Part shown: positions 35,139 through 45,900 of the stretch, one piece after another
Position numbering within the stretch: the first letter of the stretch is position 1
Layout of the letters: the number at the start of each line of letters is the position of its first letter
NCBI GenBank assembly: GCA_030248295.1
Contig: JASANH010001439.1
Span: 62,001-126,000 of the forward strand
Source: Mesodorylaimus sp. YZB2_4
Taxonomy: Eukaryota; Nematoda; Enoplea; Dorylaimida; Dorylaimidae
DNA: 64,000 nt
Direction: 5' to 3'
Program-made: the position numbers and the translations under genes
Notes under the pieces: generated by a model
Told to the model about the DNA's origin: nothing
What the model saw: the letters and a program-made list of their open reading frames with translations, nothing else
The model's database searches: none

Positions 35139-38100
35139 CAGGGCCCCGTTGCATAAAAGCCAGTACAAGTCAACTCATTCAGGACGACTATATGCCTTGT
35201 GTGTATTCGCGTAAAGCCTCGTCTATAGTAACGCGACGGCGACAAAAATCTGTCGCGCACAGGCCAAGACCATTTCAGATTGAGCTGCGAGCACCGCAAA
35301 AGAGACCGTTTTGTCGCAGAGAACTATAGACCTAAAGGACCATTCCACGCGGCAGCGGCAAAATTTTTGCAGCTCGCGGCAAACGGAAATTTTGCGACAA
35401 ACCGTTTGTCGCGAGCTCTTGGCACGCGGAGAATCAGAATATTTTAGTCGAATTTACCATTTAGAAAATTATTTTCGACTGCTGGATAAGTTTTCCGTGG
35501 AGAATTTTATCAGGTACGTGGCGCTTACTATATTTTGTGTTTTTGCTGTCTAGATTTGAAAATTTTTCTGCTAAAGAGCACTTTTGCAAGAAAAATTCAA
35601 AATCTAAGGTACTAGAGAACGAAAATTTCAAAATCTAAGGAAAAGAGAAAGAGACATTCAAAAAGAAAAATTCTTTTTTCGCCTACATAATTGCCTAATT
35701 GAAATGTACTTAGTGAAAAAATTCGATTTTTTTTAGGGATATAATGAATAAGTGAACCGTCGAACAGGACGCACAATTTGCAAATTTGACGACAAAAATT
35801 CAAGTTTCAAAGATTTTATCGGCTCAGCTACGCTGTCACAATGACGATGAAAAATAGACTATCGCCTGTTTACATAAACTTCTGCCGTTCTCGGCGTACC
35901 TGTACATGTTGACTTCTTTCTTAGTTTGTCGTACGTTTATAGTACGTCTTTTTCGCTGTGTATATATTTGATACATTTCGAATTTTTTCCTTGATTCTTG
36001 TTGTCGAATCAAAAAGTTGGGACCAGAAAGTCAAAATGGCACAAAGAAATGCCTTTTCAGAGCCCTTAGGACGCACTTGTTGGCTTCCTTCTTTGTACAG
36101 ATATACTAGAGTAATAATGAATGCTATATTAGCCAAAAAACTCTCACATGTCACCAAATGCCGTATGGACTTGATTCTAGCACATGCTCCAAGAAAATTC
36201 AAACGACGCAACAAAATCCATTCCCAGGTCCATTCCAAGACACGCCTCCTTGGAACAACTTGTCGCCGCGACAATTAGAAATTTTTGTCGCTGTCGCTGT
36301 CGCGAGACTATAGATGTTGCTTAAGACAACTTCTAGTACGAGTGCAACTCCTCAGGCCGACTCCCTGAGTCGTCCTGAATCCTTCCCCAGAACCAGTTAC
36401 TAACGTGGCGGGATGGCAGTCGATATTTTCGATGTGGTCGGGGAAGATTGGTTTAGAATGCGTTCTAAGCGCGCTTCGAAAATTGGCAGTTGAGGAGAGA
36501 GGATTGTTCAACGTTGATTATATGACTCTCAAAAGATCATTATCTCTGGGCTGTTCAAGGAGCGAAAAGAAGTCGAAATTCAGACAGTTTTCTATCTCTG
36601 GAGGCTTCACATGCAAGATCGAAGAACGAGCCTGACCGAAAATCATGAAAGAATGCCAGAATAGTTACGGTTTCGATGCTGGTGAGTTTGCAGTTTTGTT
36701 ATATAAAGGCGGTGACTATGTGGTTGCCCGGAATGGGCCGATCACCTGAGCTGACCCTTGAAATACACCCTCCAATTTTCCTTCCTGGGTAAAGGCCACA
36801 ACGCAAACTGAACTTCTCCGACTAATGCGGGTAGACTGTGCGAGTTGTAGGTTAGGGTGAGCGACCAAGAAACGCGACCAGTACGCTCGATCAGGATCCC
36901 AAGGATGCTTGTAACAACTGGAAGAAAAATGGTCTTGCAAGTTTTGGGTGAAGGAACAGTGGGACAACAACCGTGACGCAGGAATATTGAGGTGCATGTG
37001 AGTGAACTTCTCTGTACAAATAGGGAGATCGGGTTGCATGGACAATATCTCGGTGCTCCATGCAAACAATGCTGTTGTTTTTACAGGCGAGCTATATCCT
37101 CGCGTGCATTGTCGCCAATGATGCCGTCCCAATCCTCAAATCCGATCTCCTCATCGCCAGTCCAGTCGTTAGCGCCCATTCGATCGCCCACGTCTCGTCC
37201 CATTTGCTTCCCCTTGCTGAGATCAGCGACTAGCTCATCGCTTCCGCTTATCAATCGCCTCGGCAAAATCAATAATGCGAGAACAAAGCAAGAGATTTAA
37301 GTGATATTCGATTTAGCAAGCGGATGAGAAGAAATGAGTGATGAGTGTCATGTCTGAATTCAAAGTGTGTATTGTGAATATAACAAGCTAAAGCAAAACA
37401 AAGAGTTTTCATGTAGACGACACGACTAACAGCAAGTAAAAACCTAGCTATGGTTGGTGCCGCTGATTGTAAATCAAGTCAACGTCCAGGCGCCCGCGTT
37501 TGCCCTTTCATACTGGGCCATCGACTAGTTTTGCGTGCGTGGTTTGCGTGCTCACGAACACCCATCGCGAATCGATGAGTCAAACGAGGCAATGTGGACG
37601 TGGACGCTCAGTACATACGCATCGTCTGCTACTCTAAAATATTTGCCTGTAGTCAGGTTCCGGAGTGACGATCTCCTCGTTGTTCTGCTGAGCCGGGAGC
37701 GAAATTTTTCCCTATTTCATGCTGGATACAAGGGCCAATCGATTAGTGATAATATCCGTGTGTGTGAGCATCAGTCAAACGAGCTCGACGCTGACTGCTG
37801 TGGTGGCAGATTGAAATTCATTCTTGGCTCGAAGATTCGACGGCTTGTCACGGTGCTCCTCGCCGTCGCTGTCATCGTTCGAACTCGCCAGAATATCAAA
37901 CACTCGATACGTAGCGAAATGCTAATGAATCGAGTACTAATTAGTGAGCGTGGGGATAACAACAGACAACTGACAACAAGACAGGAGGATTACTGTAGGC
38001 ACCTAATTTATTGGTTGACTTGTGCCATCAGCACCAGTAACAACTGCCTATTCGCTTGAGCGGCAAGATCGAACTTGACCCAAACAGTGTCCTAAAAATA

Positions 38101-38269
38101 CATAGGCGCTAAAGCACCGCGACCTCGCTTGAATTTTTCCCCGTCTTTAACCCGTGTTATACGCAGTTATATGCTACAACACGCGAAAACTAGTTGTCCT
38201 GAACAGAGTCATCCTAAAAGTTGACCTAAATGAGTTGACTTGTCCTGGCTTTTATGCAACGGGCCCCTG
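35139..38269. mobile_element. 3.1 kb TIR DNA element
   Basis: The left end CAGGGCCCCGTTGCATAAAA matches the reversed right end CAGGGGCCCGTTGCATAAAA. The match extends through GCCAGKACAAGTCAACTCAT, about 50 bp in all. It splits the RT frame of the surrounding retrotransposon between the codons for AYAYD and LVYS. A smaller element (35222-36314) lies inside. Open frames within (for example 37535-38059) show no transposase domain I can name. Confidence 0.7.
35222..36314. mobile_element. 1.1 kb non-autonomous element with GCGACAGCGACA ends
   Basis: The ends read TCTATAGTAACGCGACGGCG and, reversed from the right, TCTATAGTCTCGCGACAGCG. Both run into GCGACAAAAAT. A related subterminal copy, with ACTATAGACC and ACGCGGCAGCGGCAAAA, lies just inside the left end. 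No transposase is visible. The style of ends recalls PIF/Harbinger-type elements, but that is only a guess. Confidence 0.55.
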
Positions 38270-38302
38270 GTCTATTCGTGCCTGCGAAGTCGATTGGATC
38301 TA

Positions 38303-40380
38303 GGTCAATTGTTCGCCGGCAGTTGTTCGCGAGCAGTTATTCGCGGACAATTGTTCGCCTGCAATTGTTCGCCTAAACTGTTGTTCGCTTAGGCAATTGT
38401 TCGCCTGCAATTATTCGCCAAGCAGTTGTTCGCCATAGCGAATGTTCGACGCGCACTTTTATTCGCCAAACACAGTTCTGTATAAGTTACAAACAAAATG
38501 TATTATCGAAGCGCACAATCAGTCAAATACTGCAATTTAAAGGCACAAATAGAAAACAAAACATACAAGGATCGTGTCAACTGAAAAGCAAATGTAAAGA
38601 TACTGTAATCGTAAATGACATCAATAATCAAAATTATGAGCGAGTCCGCGTAAATAATCGGTTAAATCGATTTCGCCGTATTGATCGACGATTCTCGAAA
38701 TTCTTGCGGCGCAATCCCTGTACTTTTTCTTACCCAACGGTGCTTGTTGACCGGCGACGAATTGCTCAATCGAAGCTTCGTTCTTGCTTTGTTCGAGTTT
38801 CAAAGCTTTAATGAATTTCCAGATCGTAGGGTGGGATGCGCCAACGATCTCCTCAAAAGCATTATGCCAACCTTCCACTGAATTGTTCGTTTTTGGAAGA
38901 CCCTCGACAACGGCGTGATAACAATTCCAAAGCGAGACAGAAAACCTTGGTGGACGTCGACGATTGCCTCGAGTCGGACGGCCTATCCAAGTATCTTCGA
39001 AATAATCGATCACTGGTTGAGCCTCGGCCGGAAAAGCAACTTGATCCAGCAAATCGTTGAAGGATTCGACCACATTTTCGGGTGGCACGTAGGCCAACGA
39101 CGACAGCATTTTCATTTGTAATGCAAAATCGGCATCGTTTTCGTATCGTTGTTGCAGACCGGCGGCTTGAATATGTCGATAAATGCATTGATTGAAATGA
39201 TAAAAACAACCGCGTTGAGCAGTGTTAGGAAACACATTGCCAATTGCATTGATTGATGCAGTTTCGAAATCAGTCAGGATAGACCGAGGGGCGGCGGCTG
39301 GTGCAAGGGTACGAAGTTGATCGAAGAGGCGAACATATGTCGCTTCCGATTTATCTGGCAGAAGAGCAAATACGGCCGGAAGTACGGTATTGTATTTGAT
39401 CCCATGGACAGTGTACAGTTGTTGAAAAATGGGTGGCACAACTTTGAATGTACCATCAGCGTACCAGTGATCTGAACCGGCCAATAGTCGTAAATTGCGC
39501 TGTGTGGCGAAAAAAACGATGCGATCGTTAGCTGGACCACTGTCAAACAGTAAGAATTCTTCGCCAGTTTCGGTTGTTGTGAACTCAATAGGGATTTCCA
39601 GCTCCTGACGAGAATGTGGATTTGGATGAGCAACGTTTTCTTCTTGCCTGACTCGGCGCATCGTACGTTTCATCGAATTGTGTGACGGAAGTTTCGCTGC
39701 GACAGCACGAGGTAACTGTACGGATGCGTCCGCGATGATCCTGTGACCGCTGTCCAGCGTATTCGCAGCTCGATCCTTGATTTCATTCATCACTCGCGCT
39801 GCTCCGACATTTGCAGCATCGCCAGCGTGATTGTGATCACCAACACGTTTGATAATCGCATCAATCGACGTATGCACACGCGCATGGCATTTCCTTGTCG
39901 CAAATTTCTCGCACTTCCAAAAAACTTTTTCTTCGTTGCTCTTATCTTTGACGTAAAGGTGGCCATTGTCAACTAACTTCTGTTTACCTTTTGTACTAAA
40001 AATGAATTCTAGCGGCATTATTTGGGTCCGACGGTGCTCTTTAGATGGAAACCAATGCGTCGCACTCAAAGACCTTGTTGATAGCAAGACGTCGGGACTG
40101 ATTCTCTAACAAGCCAAGTTGGCGTAGTCAACCAAAATCTGGCATTTATAAAGGCGAGGCAAAGTGACCTGAGCTGACCTTATAGATGCCCAGGTAAACA
40201 GGTTTGGATGACCATGGCGAACAATAGTCCTAGCGAACAACTGACAACGTACAATTGACCTAGGCGAACAATTGTCCGCGAAGAAATGACCCAGCGAATA
40301 AGTGTTGTTGGCGAATAATTGCAGGCGAACAATTGTCCACGAACAATTGTCCGCGAACAACTGTTGGCGAACAATTGACC
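38303..40380 (-). mobile_element. MULE DNA transposon with long repeat-built TIRs
   Basis: The left end begins GGTCAATTGTTCGCC and the right end closes GGCGAACAATTGACC. Each end is about 150-180 bp of degenerate tandem ATTGTTCGCC/ATTGTTCGCG units pointing inward, with a transposase gene between. It sits inside the decayed non-LTR element. No 8-10 bp target duplication is obvious: the left flank is TTGGATCTA and the right flank is GGACATGGA. Confidence 0.8.
38621..40018 (-). CDS. MULE transposase with FLYWCH zinc finger
   Basis: From the ATG at 40016-40018 (MPLEFIFSTKGKQ) the frame is open for 465 aa. Residues 1-65 form a FLYWCH finger: the KLVDNGHLYVKD strand, FWKCEKFATRKCHARVH, and DHNH completing the Cys2His2 set. 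The MULE DDE core follows, with the first Asp in HWYADGTFKV and the second in SILTDFETASI. GCFYHFNQCIYRHIQ after it matches the CxxH region, and a helical C-terminus with candidate third acids follows. The product would cut and reinsert the element by binding its ATTGTTCGCC end repeats. Length and motifs look complete, so the copy may be young or still active. A longer reading begins only at a TTG and is not needed. Confidence 0.82.
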   Translation of the reverse strand: MPLEFIFSTKGKQKLVDNGHLYVKDKSNEEKVFWKCEKFATRKCHARVHTSIDAIIKRVGDHNHAGDAANVGAARVMNEIKDRAANTLDSGHRIIADASVQLPRAVAAKLPSHNSMKRTMRRVRQEENVAHPNPHSRQELEIPIEFTTTETGEEFLLFDSGPANDRIVFFATQRNLRLLAGSDHWYADGTFKVVPPIFQQLYTVHGIKYNTVLPAVFALLPDKSEATYVRLFDQLRTLAPAAAPRSILTDFETASINAIGNVFPNTAQRGCFYHFNQCIYRHIQAAGLQQRYENDADFALQMKMLSSLAYVPPENVVESFNDLLDQVAFPAEAQPVIDYFEDTWIGRPTRGNRRRPPRFSVSLWNCYHAVVEGLPKTNNSVEGWHNAFEEIVGASHPTIWKFIKALKLEQSKNEASIEQFVAGQQAPLGKKKYRDCAARISRIVDQYGEIDLTDYLRGLAHNFDY

Positions 40381-41235
40381 GGACATGGAAGTTCAGCATC
40401 TGGTACAACCTGCCATCAACTTCATCTCGGACTGGGTCGATCCTTCCGGGCTTTTAACAGTGCCAGATGGCAAGTGATTTTGTTTGGATATGGTCATTTA
40501 AAACTCGATCTGCTGCCAAATTTGCAATTGTGTGGGCAAACTTTGACCTGGTACCGCGGGGTAAAATATTTGGGTGTTTTGTTCGCGTCGGATATGGAAT
40601 TCGGTGAACATATAATGTATGTGGCATAGTGCGTCGATGCAGCGCTATGATTGGTTCACTTAGGAGGAAACTGGGGAGACATGCACCCCAACTACTTTCA
40701 CGAAAGTAAACGATTCATGTATATGTAAGATCAATATTAGAATATGGTTGCGTAGCATGGGATCCTGTTATAATGACTGATCAATTGATCAATTGATCAA
40801 TTGGAACGTGCCAATAGATATGCGCTTCGATTAGTATTGAATGGTTTTACCATTTCTTATTCTGATGCCTTCGGTAAAGCTGGTTGGTCCATTCTTTTTG
40901 AGAGAAAGAAACGCTTGAAACTGTCTCAGTTTTGTAAATTTTACCATGATATTCATGATTTTGGAAAAGCCCGTTTTATTCACATATCTTATTTTCGTGC
41001 TAGTGCCCGCACGTACCAAGCCCATCACCTGGTTGCTCCAAAGCACTTGACTGAGCTTTATATATTCGTCGGCCGTTTTATGGAATGTTGTGCCCGCTGA
41101 GACTATTTTTTAAGGTTTTTCACGTTTACATTCTGACATTTCTACATCGCGCTTTTAACCTGTTTATGTTTTCCCTGTGTCTCTCGCTCCTTGAGTGCAT
41201 GTATTTGCTTGAGCGATGTCTTGGTCTTCAATCGA

Positions 41236-42986
41236 CAAACGTCTGACAGCAGACGACATCGACCTCTGACTTTATCTCTTGTCGGCTCGCAGTCAGAAAT
41301 CAGGTCAGCTAGGTCCTAATTTTGAAAGTTTTAAAGCTTGGTCGGTCGGAATCCTTGAAGAAACCCCTTGTTTTTTGACAGGGTGTGGTTTGAGTTTTGG
41401 CTGGGTTTAGAGAGTGATTTCTTTCCTTGAAACAGGTATCTCCTGCAAATTTATTGATGGACTAGTGAGAAATTATGTCTGCGAGAGGCCAATTTTGCAG
41501 AAATTTGGCCTCTGGCCCCCACAATTCATCCCATCTCGGTCGATTGGCGCTCATCCTTGAGCTCTTGCGTAGCCGCCTGAACTGACGTGAGCCACTGCCA
41601 CTGTATTGGCGAATGAATATGATGGCGGGAGACCAGCATCTCCTTGTTCGCGGAACAGGGCTTGAAAGATATGTACTGTAGGTGATGGTGAAAATGGTCC
41701 CCCAGCTGGGCTCATTTCATTTGTAGCTTGCAGCTCGGAAAGGGAATAGTCGTTGAGATAGGTTTGAGTAGGAAATTATTCAGGTCTCAGGATGTTTATG
41801 AAGGAGTCCAAAACCGAATTCGGAGGGGCAGTCAGATTACCACACGCCAGATTATCACCTGTTTGTTAAGCTGCTTCTGATATCCCTGAGATCTTCCTGC
41901 TGATAGATGAAGATGCGAGCGGGTACGACTCACTCAACTGCTCAAAAATGTGTTCATCGGAAGGTCAACTTTGAGAGTCGAAGTGCAGCGTCGAAATGTG
42001 CTATCCGGTGCCCTGGGGAGGCTAAAGGAGCCTGTTGCAATAACCTCACAATTTCTCTCTCGAGGAAGACATTCGAGTAAAGCCACCATGCGGAGACTGC
42101 TTTCCGTCAGGTCGCTTAGTGAAGAATGATAGCATTTTCACAGAAATGTGCGTTATATTGATAATATAACTTCCCTGAACAAAACTTTTGAGGTTTTAGT
42201 CAATTTTCTCACAAAATATGGGTTTTATGGGTTGGGTTTGAGTTTTTAAAAATGGGTTTGAGTTGGGTTTTGGGTTAGGTTCGATTTCAAAATTTTTGGG
42301 TTGGGTTTGGGTCGAAGTGTGAACACATTGTCGGACCTAGCGTAGAGCATATATGCGTAGTCATTTTGTTAAAAAATTATTGATTACAAGCCTGGTTGAA
42401 AAACGATGAGGCTTTAGTGACTAAATACAAAGCTGGCAGCATTTACACTCGACATTGCTGCGTCTGTCACGACATGGCTGATTTTGCAGAAGAGCGAAGG
42501 TTTTGCGCCGAATAAAAATCCACGCTTTCTGATCAAGGCGCCAAAATTTCATATCGCTACAACAGTAACAGCCAAATCGCTAGACGCTGCATGAGTCGAC
42601 GCCAAATCCTCACGGGCTCATTATACATGGCGCTGTTTTGGCGGACGCCAAATCGGTGCAGCCAAAATGAGTGGCGCCAAAACGACAAGTCAGACTTGCT
42701 GTGAGCCAGCTAGCCAGCCATCTATGGCTTATCGACTGCTGGGTTAGTCATCTCGTTCGAGCAGCAAAGAAGACGAGGCAGGGGTGGAGGGGTGAAGTCA
42801 ACAACATTCCGATAAGATGACAACAAAACGCAAACTTGCTAGGTCACGTCTTACAACGAAAATCATTGCACAATCATGATTCATGCGAAAAAATATAAAA
42901 TTATCATATATATTAAAGTCGATCAGGCGATACGGCGACGGGTTCTTGGATCCTTAGGAAAATTTTTTAAATTTTTTCAGATTAGA
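41236..42986. other. Flank of the nested elements, no gene seen
   Basis: From 41236 to 42340 this is interior of the putative outer element with GGGTTGGG-rich sequence near its right end. 42347-42980 is intergenic and ends in a pyrimidine-rich ATTTTTTCAG (42971-42980) that may be the acceptor of an intron in the 5' leader of the next gene. Confidence 0.35.
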
Positions 42987-45900
42987 ATGGAAAATACAAT
43001 CAATTATCTTGGCCCCGCCGGACAAGCGTTCCCATCGTTAATTATGCTAGTGCAATATTTTTTGCATGCTTGGCCGAATTGGAAAAATTACATTAATCCA
43101 CAAAATTATATTCTCCCGCCAATATTTCAATATCGACATCCTGAAATAAATAATGAAATTGATATAATTTCAAGAAATAATCGTTTTCGTAGTTTAACTC
43201 ATCAGGGCGATGAAAGTGAGCATTTGGTTTTCACTGCATTTCAAACACTAGTTCAAGAAAATTTTAAGCCGCCTTTCATTTGTATTCGAGGAGTTGATTT
43301 GCACAAAACGCATAAACACAATCAAAACATTTTTCCTAATATAGACTGGGATAATTTAAAAGAATGCGTACGAGAGTACGATTTTGTTATTATTGGACCA
43401 GAAATTGGAATTTTGGTAATTGAAGTAAAAGGATCGAATTTTATGCAAAGAAACTTTTTTCAAGCCAAGAATAAATTTTTACCAAATGATTATTACGGCG
43501 GTCTAAAAAAATTGCAATCGTTTGATTATCTGATTAATTTTTTACAAAAATTAACTGGCTTAGAAATTGAAAAAACAAAAGTTTTTAAAGTTTTATTCAC
43601 CCCGAATTTAGAATTTTCTCGATTCAATCAGTGGTTGAAGAATTTGAATTATGAAGATCAAATAAATATTAAGTCAAAATGTCAAAATATTTTTTTGTGG
43701 TTTGCTGAAGATAATATTAATTCAAAGGAACATTCGGAAAAACCACCACTTTATTCAACTTGTCGCAAATTATTAGAAAAATGCTCGAATATGTCGAGCG
43801 ATATTTATGAAAAATATTTGCCAATTTTAGCAGCGCTAGCATCGATAACTGTAATAACAACAAATTTGAAAGATAAAAACGGGAAACAAAACAGGAATGG
43901 AATTGGGTTAAAAAATTCGAATTTTTCACAAAATGAATCAATTTCGAAAGAAGCAAATAAAATTCGCTCTCATGAATCGATTTTGATTTCCAACAAAAAG
44001 AAATTTAAAGATGACGTAAATGGAAATGAAATGAAAGAAATTGTGGATTCGACAAGTGTGATTTTTCTAAATTCTGATCAAATCTCTATTTTAAATGGCC
44101 CTTGCCGCCAATTTATTGTCGGAGCTGCTGGGACTGGCAAATCGATTGTTCTGGCGACTAAAGCGATCGAATTAATGAGGCGTGGAGAATCAGTGACTTT
44201 TTTAGCGGCGCAAAGTTTCATGCAAAATTACAAAGATATTTTTGATAGAGCAGGTAAGGCGGGGTTGGTAAGCGGGGCAAAGATGGGATAAGCAATTTCG
44301 AGAGTTTTGATGCTCAGGTACGAATATTGTGCGTAATCCATCGTTTCCCCACTCGAAGACCGCGCACTATTTTTGAATTCCCGCCAAATCTGGTTAATTA
44401 CCTAATTAACTGCAAAGCGATGTGGGAAATGGGGGGGGGGGGGGGGGTTCTGTAGGACCTGCAAGGCGAAATAGCAGGATGTGAACATAATTGCATATTC
44501 AATAGCTACCCAACGCATGGCTATACTATATGTGATAAATCACTGGCTCGCACCGAAGCGGGCGCCCCCTAACGGTATGAATCAGTCACCGTTGCCGGCA
44601 TTCTCCGTGAAAGCCCGGGCAGGAATGATAACAAATGAACAGTGCCAAGAGGCATGAAATCAGTCAAATGTGGACAATTTGAACTGTCATCACGTTTGGG
44701 CGAAAACATCGTTATTTTGAATTTGCCGCCAATCAGGTTCGAAGGCATACTGTGCACAGCTGCGCAACATAGTCAGCTTGCCGCATCCTAGCAGACGAGA
44801 TCGATAAGAACCTGATTGGCGGCAAATTCAAAATAACGATGTTTTCGCCCAAACGTGATGACAGTTCAAATTGTCCACATTTGACTGATTTCATGCCTCT
44901 CGGCACTGTTCACTTGTTATCATTCCTTTCCGGGCTTTCATGGAGAATGCCGGAAACGCTGACTGATTCATACCGTTAGGGGGCGCCCGCGTCGGTGCGA
45001 GCCAGTGATTTATCACATATAGTATAGCCATGACCCAACGTGTGCGCACACAAGGCTGATATCCTTCGCATCGTGGAAAAATTGGCGGGAATTCGAAAAT
45101 AGTGGGCGATCTTGGAGTTTGCGGAATGATGGATTCTGAGGCACAGGGCTCCCGAAACTGGGGTAGCGCTGATGAGCCTCCTCAGGGGTTGGAAAATTGA
45201 CGAGTTTTGAAATGTTAAAATTCTGAAAAACGTGTGTGGAGACCCTCTTTCTGGACGAGCCAACTATTAACCCTCCCCCCAACCCCCCATGGGAGAACCA
45301 ATAAAATCCTGATCCCTACCCGGATTTTTTGGTGGTCCTGTACAAGTCACGTTCTCAAAATGAAGAAATATGAGCGAACAGGAAATGTGCTGTAACTATG
45401 TAACACAAAACTCGGAAAAAACAAAATATTTGAATTTGCCGCGCATTGATGCTCAGGCGCAAGAACCTTAATTGTCGGGCGGGAAGCTTGGCTGAAAACA
45501 ATGAAAGGTTCGCGCGAAACGCCTCTGCAGATGAGAGGCGTTTCCCCGCTTATATTCACAGAGCTATAAAGACAATATTACATGGGACCAAACTCCAGTG
45601 CCAGCTAGACTGTCAGACTTAAAAAAACTTGAGCCCCTGATAGAAAAACGAGGCGCTGTGACCCGCGAGGGGTCCTTCTCTGTGTAGTGTATATTGCTGC
45701 CTCCATCGTGCACACGCAATTGAATGCAGCACGATCGCAAGGCTCACGCTGAGCAGGGTTCAGGCAGGCTTGAAAAACTTGGAGAAATCATAGAAAAAAA
45801 AGAATCTTCGAGCCCATTTCTGGAAAAACCGCAAAAAATACATTTGAAGGTTTTAAATTGTGAAAATTCATGGGATAATTTTGGTTGTTTGTCTGAAAAA

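Larger units (their letters stand above)
34321..41235 (+). pseudogene. Decayed non-LTR retrotransposon, split by two insertions
   Basis: Three pieces together follow the RT frame of the element at 49555-51292. Piece 34321-35138 starts NAEKANSLNQQF and runs through the segment before the catalytic motif. Piece 38270-38302 holds about eleven codons past the FADD-type motif. Piece 40381-41235 holds NFISDWV, VKYLGVLFASD, ERANRYALRLVLN and the CATGTATTTGCTTGAGCG 3' end. Several frameshifts and stops break all three, so it is inactive. Its interruptions at 35139-38269 and 38303-40380 date those elements as later arrivals. Confidence 0.7.
34022..42340. mobile_element. Putative 8.3 kb TIR element enclosing other elements
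   Basis: The left end reads CCAGGTCCGACAT and the right end, reversed, CTAGGTCCGACAA. Both are flanked by CGTAGA (34016-34021 and 42341-42346), a possible 6-bp target duplication. Just inside each end is sequence full of GGGTTGGGTTTT-type motifs. A retrotransposon relic and at least three TIR elements lie between the ends. No transposase for this outer element is recognised. The claim rests on 12-13 bp ends plus a 6-bp repeat, so it is tentative. Confidence 0.4.
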
